Source: Phoronis australis
Lineage: Eukaryota > Phoronida > Phoronidae
Direction of reading: 5' to 3'
NCBI GenBank assembly: GCA_002633005.1
Contig: NMRA01000046.1
Coordinates: forward strand, 321,028 to 385,027
DNA length: 64,000 bases
Shown piece after piece: positions 59,201 to 64,000 of the stretch (position 1 is its first letter; each line of letters starts with the position of its first letter). A model generated the notes under the pieces. It was given only the letters and a program-made list of their open reading frames with translations, searched no databases and was not told where the DNA came from. A program made the position numbers and the translations under genes.

Positions 59201-62200
59201 TGACAAAACGGAGCAGTATAAATTATAGTAAGCAAAATGATAGTCTAGTTGGTCCAAAGCAGAAGCACATTAGTTCACAGCTTGCTGAGCAAACACTTAC
59301 AGGCATAAATTACAGGAGAAATTGAATAGGCCAACCTTGAATATCAAATCTGCTTACTGAGAACCAGCCAGACTTCCTCTCCCACAAATCTCATAAATGT
59401 TCTCATTCACAGCTTACTTACCTCACAAGCTGTGCTTCCTCTCTCATGAAACATATTTCTTTTTCACTAAACACGTTTCTCTTCCAATGAACCTCAGTCA
59501 AATGCGTGGCACAATGTATTCAAAATTGGTACTATTGGAGATCTTAAGCAATACAAAGTGTTTGTATTAAAGAACTGTATGATACGAGAAAGGGGAATCT
59601 AGCTCATGAAGAAAATATTTGTACACTTTGTGAGAGTGGAAGACTGGCAGCCAAGACTTTTTAACAAACCTCATAAAGACACACGCTAAATCTGTATGTG
59701 ATAGCCCACATCAATAAATGACCATATGCCTGTGACCACATATACATATCAATTACATTGGTCGTGTTGTAATCTTTACTGAAAAATAACATAAACATTC
59801 ATTTACCAATTCTTTTCTGCTCATAAATCTAATAGCAATTTGTAAAAACTCTCATAAACTATAAAATCGTCACATACAATATACACATAATTTAAAATTA
59901 ACGTAAAAATACAGTTTGAAAGATTTGAAAAAACTTCCAATTAACTTCAATACAACATGAAGTCATTTAAAATTTTATTACCAAATCAATCTAACCACTT
60001 TAAACACAAAATATAGTCAGAAAAATAGCAAGAACTCTCCAGAGCTACTTACATCAGACCAAAGTATTCAACGGCCACAAGAGTAACACTCAACTTGATG
60101 ACAAACAAAAGCAGGAAATCAATGAGCTCAGCTACTAGACGTTTCCACAGTGGAGGAACTCTGTATTCTGTTCCTATAATGAAGAGAGGGAGAGTTGACA
60201 CGTACTTTGATAACTGACAGGCACCATCAACTGTGCTGATATTGGTTTTCAAATGCATTGTGGGACTTTTGTCAGCTTGTAAACATCCGCTGACATCACA
60301 GATAACTTAGTGACACTTAAACAACATTTGTAACTTGAGCACAGCAGAACTGAAAGCATGGATCCTCAGCAACATGCCTTGTGGTGCAAGTAAAACTAAG
60401 TCACTGCCACACAAAATTGAAGATTGACAGCAAGTCTCACAATACATCACATAGATGCACAAATTAGCAAAAAATAATGTTTTGCATCTATGATGACATA
60501 TTCTCAAAGCATGTGCCATCCAGTCATGCTGAAGTTTATCTCAGCACCTGAAACAGACATTATAAGCCAGGTTACATGACCCCAAGTTATCAATGATGTC
60601 ACAGGATATTCACCAGCTCACAAAGTCCCACAATACAATTGAAAATGACAGCACCAGAGATAAAATCCTTGGAATTAAAGAGTAAACAGACAAAACACTA
60701 AACTGGCAAATCATTTGCAAAACCTCCAAATTATGAAGTGTGGATATTTTTTCTTTTACTTGCTTAAAAATGTGGAGGTCATATGTCATTAGCTGGGCTC
60801 TTAACACCTCACACACCTTAATTAAAATTTCATATCCAGAGCAATTTTGAATTTTTTAAGATAGGACTCAAATCATTTGGAATAAGTATTATTTGCAGGG
60901 TGGTCTCACTTCAAACATAACCACGCCAAACTGTTATTGAAAAGAGGAGAACTGATTCCATCAAAGGAGAATATGAGCATTAAAAGAATTAAAACTTTCA
61001 AGTAACTGTTTGTACTTTGACCTATGCCAACATAGAAACTCAGACACAATAATTGTAGAATTGTGATCTTTGCAGAGAAATGTTTATACATCACTCACCT
61101 GCCACTATAGGAAGAGAAAACAACCTTTAATTTTTAAGTAAATCTAGCCCCAACAAAATGCTTTGAAGCACCAAAACATCTAGTTTGAATGTCAAAAGCA
61201 CAAATCTTCAAACACATATTTGGGCACTCAGTCAAGTTACGTGTTTGAGAAATCAATAACAACACTAAAGTATTGTCATCCTTTGCTGGAATGTGACAAT
61301 AAAACACCTTGAACAGCCTAATGCTTAACTACGAAGTTCAACTGACTAGGTTGTAGGCTACAGTCACCTCCCATAGTGCCCACTCTGATTCGCCTGTATT
61401 TACCCACAATGTCACATGTCCATGCAGTTTGAACTCTGCAAAACAGAATACTTAAATCCAGGATGTAGGAATTGCGAACTATTTGTAAACTACTTTAGTA
61501 TTTAAGGAAGTGGGGCCCACTCCAAGAAACTGACTTAAGTTCATTTTTGACTTAAATTTAATTCTTTTCTTAACTTTTCAAAACTTTGAAATTCCACATT
61601 CAGTAAGATAGTCAAAATCAAGACAAAACTTATACCAAGCACTTAGACAAACTTAAGATCTCTTTCTTGAAACAGTCTCGAGACAAATTTAACTTTCATT
61701 TTAAAATTTACTAAAATTTAAGATTTGGCTTAGCTGTGTCAGTTTTGTTGGAACGGGCCACTATAAACCCATCTTCAGTTTAAAAAACAAGACTTCATTC
61801 TCAGGGCACATGCCAGGGGCAGATTCGCCACTGCATGCCACTATAAATTAGGTCTTAACTTATTCCTTCTTCAGATCATATTTATGGGTTTGGCAAATAA
61901 CTCAGTTTGTTATTGCTCGAAATAAAGCTAGATAAGTTGTTACATGATGGTGAGTCAATTTAAGAACTGAGCATAATCTCAAGTCGGTCCTACTACAGAT
62001 CAACTTTCAGTTTTCCCCCAAGATGTTAACCTACAAAATCATTCCTTGTCTCAGGAAAGACCAAGCATTACTGGGACCGCTTTTATTGCAGAAAGTGGTC
62101 TAAACCAGATGTTTGTTATTTTGGATACTGAATGCCAGTGGCAGTGCCAAAGTGGGTTTGTTTAGTAAACCGATTACATGTTACAGTGGGACACACTTTC

Positions 62201-63086
62201 TTCCGGTTTTAAAATATAAAACTCAGTCTCGGAAATTTGTGTGTTTTGATTTTGCAGTTGATATTGGTGCAGATTTTTTCCGTTTCTGAAGTTCCATGCA
62301 GTGCTGTTTAGTAATTAGGTCAAATCAAGGTCGCTAACTTAAAATAAATAAAGCTTACATCAGTGACTCCTGCTGTTGGATCAATCAGTAAGCTTCTCTT
62401 GGCAAATGGTTTTATAGTACTTGAAAAGAAATGCCAGCAGTATCAAAAAGGTCAAATCAAAGACTATATCAACACAAAAGCGATCCAAAACAAGTTTTCA
62501 AAGATGACAATTGCATATGGGACTTTAACAGTTTGTGCCTAAGACATTGAAAAACAATTGGAGGATTTAGATTCTAAACTTGTAGAGTCACACATATGAA
62601 CAGCTTCCAGTAATTCACATCATAAAGACTGTCGGCCACTTGTCAGATCAGTTACATTGCAAATTTGCATTCACCTTGAACTGTGGAATTTCCACGAAGT
62701 GAACTGTTGGCATTTGGTAACCCATCAGGTGGTACCCTTGTCTGACTGACAGATGGTGAGATGCCATTGGTTAGATTAGCAGCGTTTGTTGTTTGAGAAC
62801 ACATTGCTGCATACAAAGGCAGCATGGCAGCATTCTGTGACATACAGTTCCATATTTGATAGTTGTGATATTGCCACATCCAGCTTCTCAAAGCATCTGC
62901 ATAGTCTTGAGCAGTTTCGTACTGTCTGTTTTGCTTCCTCGCACATTCAAAACTATCAGTGTCTTGTATATGTGTTAAGTTCGGTAGATCAGACCGCTCT
63001 GTCTCATCTGATGGGCAGTTTCTGCTTGTTTTTGCAGTAGAATGTCGCAGTCTGACGTCGTCCTTCGTTTCCGACTCCATTTTCAT
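56254..63086 (-). CDS. FAM8A1: FAM8A1, RDD-domain membrane protein, complete, 5 exons
   Basis: FAM8A1 is an ER membrane protein associated with the HRD1 ubiquitin-ligase (ERAD) complex in mammals. Coding exons: 63086-62675, 60173-60053, 59018-58889, 58385-58231, 56377-56254; 942 bases, 313 residues, all GT-AG and in phase. The first 137 residues are hydrophilic and poorly conserved. The RDD domain follows: PPLWKRLVAELIDFLLLF at about 144-161 (the Arg and Asp of the RDD name), a helix to about 178, VEHFDFDYMLLKGELDYEKA, a second helix region, GGSTPGKRVMGLKVV, and a last helix NFSIAFFFPVCFTVMFFQHG near the C-terminus. Human FAM8A1 is about 100 residues longer, the extra being in the N-terminal part. 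Start is the first ATG of the open frame; a second Met at residue 3 is an alternative. Confidence 0.94.
56620..56994 (-). mobile_element. Short copy of the ATGCGCCCACA composite repeat in FAM8A1 intron 4
   Basis: The ends are ATGCACTCAC (56620) preceded by GCAGAGCATTGAA, and TGTGGGCGCAT (56984-56994) followed by AAAAATG. Both termini and the flanking shared bases are the inverse of the copy at 11071-12187, so this is a 375-bp internal-deletion derivative. Confidence 0.65.
57385..57975. repeat. 28-bp minisatellite, about 20 units
   Basis: Unit near GGGTTACAGGGCACTGTATT plus GTTAATGA, about 20 copies with substitutions and a few length variants, in FAM8A1 intron 4. It contains GGGTTA strings but is not telomeric, because the period is 28. 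Confidence 0.9.
58071..58182. repeat. 14-bp minisatellite of POU/Oct octamers, 8 units
   Basis: Unit CATTTGCATAAAAT. Eight copies in perfect phase, seven of them with the exact octamer ATTTGCAT (inverse ATGCAAAT), the fourth with CACTTGCAT. It lies in FAM8A1 intron 4, 48 bases from the end of exon 4 (58231). Confidence 0.93.
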
Positions 63087-63370
63087 GTTTCCCTAGTGTT
63101 AAACTTCAGAACTAATTGAAAAATGCGTCAAATTCGCCACTCTAGTCAGTCAATCTCTAGCATTTCAATAACCACGAATAGTTTTGAGCACATAAACTAT
63201 ATGTAAAACTATGTCGAAGAAAAAAAAATTGATAAACAGAACATACTTCTTCTTTTTAGATGGCGCCATAGACTATAGTACAGACTAAACAACTTTTACA
63301 TTGAGCCTCGTCCCCAATCCTCAAGATGGCGCTAATCGGTTAAGCCAAAGACGCTCTGGTACAGGTGCTT
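63087..63370 (-). promoter_or_regulatory. FAM8A1 promoter region with YY1-like motifs
   Basis: Directly upstream of the start codon. Two AGATGGCGC motifs, at 63258-63266 and within AAGATGGCGC at 63323-63332, match the core of the YY1 site (AAGATGGCG) common near TATA-less starts. They are on the plus strand, opposite to the gene. No TATA box is seen. Confidence 0.4.
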
Positions 63371-63528
63371 TAGTGCTCCGACAACTTTTTAAAAATCAAC
63401 AAACTGAAATTACAATAACCTAAAATACAAGCTAAAAATACACTACAGAGAAAATAGCAGCTATATTGGGCACTACAAGAGCAGCTGACTCGAAAAAAAT
63501 CATCAGCAAGTGTGGCAAATTCATTTAA

Positions 63529-63604
63529 CATGGGCGGCGCACCATAGGGGGTTGGGGGGGAGCGGTTATAGCCCCCCACATTTTTCAGTGCTGCGCTGCC
63601 CATG
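63529..63604. mobile_element. 76-bp GC-hairpin MITE
   Basis: The ends are CATGGGCGGCGCA and TGCGCTGCCCATG, near-perfect inverses, flanked by TTTAA on both sides (63524-63528 and 63605-63609). A G-run and a C-run pair inside. It is the cleanest copy of the family also seen at 52296-52430. Confidence 0.8.
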
Positions 63605-64000
63605 TTTAAGGCAGTATATTGCCGATGGCAATGAGTTCCATAGCAAAGTCCGACTAGTGCCTAGCACTAGTACCCTTATAGGTGATAGAGTTAGGCTACA
63701 CCGTAAGTCATTTATTTATTTATATTGTGATATTTAAAATGAGGGTGGCCTCTTCAGTGACAGTACTGCTTTCCAAGAGGGCCCTCAACAAGAAAAACAG
63801 TAATATAATACAATGAAGTAATAAAACAACAATGAAATATACGTAACCAAGATACAATTAAAACAGTTAAGGTTGAGAATTAAGACAATAACTAAATGAC
63901 AAATAATGGTAAAAAATTAACTAAGACAGATGAAATAAATTAAGAGATGACTCTAGACAATGAGAGTATTTACGACAATGAAAAAATGACATGATTAAGA
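63605..64000. other. Right edge, no gene identified
   Basis: AT-rich and A-rich sequence without a supportable gene. Confidence 0.4.

Overview
The window is animal (metazoan) genomic DNA. It has GT-AG introns, short well-conserved exons in large AT-rich introns, a nuclear tRNA with a Pol III terminator, LINE and MITE debris, and single-N assembly gaps at 11650, 29881, 38784, 42847 and 55525. The four recognised proteins resemble vertebrate orthologues closely. The repeat style (G-run-rich MITEs, degenerate LINEs) suggests an invertebrate deuterostome such as a hemichordate or cephalochordate. That placement is inference; no species can be fixed from the sequence alone.

Layout, left to right. 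(1) About 1.8-6.7 kb: a minus-strand gene for a small two-helix membrane protein I do not recognise. Its start lies 331 bp from the start of the next gene, head to head. Its long intron holds an old LINE and a Harbinger-type MITE. (2) 7.0-21.4 kb: a complete nine-exon S-adenosylmethionine synthetase gene (MAT2A/MAT1A type, 418 aa) on the plus strand. Its introns are full of a repeat family with ends like ATGCGCCCACA. (3) 21.4-29.5 kb: an intergenic graveyard with a 5'-truncated LINE split by a 1-kb MITE, a foldback-like inverted repeat with tandemly repeated arms, and a further inverted-repeat element. (4) 29.6-53.3 kb: a complete 13-exon ERGIC3 gene (386 aa) on the plus strand. Its 6.7-kb intron 9 contains a whole antisense ROMO1 gene (81 aa) and a sense tRNA-Pro(CGG). 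One exon (exon 5) appears twice around an assembly gap. (5) 56.3-63.1 kb: a complete five-exon FAM8A1 gene (RDD-domain protein, 313 aa) on the minus strand. Its last intron holds two minisatellites, one of them a tandem array of POU/Oct octamer motifs.

The genes are housekeeping genes, not a pathway cluster: methyl-donor synthesis, ER-Golgi cargo receptor, mitochondrial inner-membrane/ROS factor and an ER-associated RDD protein. ERGIC3 and ROMO1 are also close together in the human genome (20q11.22), so the nested arrangement probably reflects old linkage. I found no clearly new molecular system. The most unusual items are the nested gene plus tRNA, the octamer array, the hammerhead-ribozyme-like repeats, the MITE whose insertion can be undone exactly inside a LINE frame, and the exon duplication at a gap.
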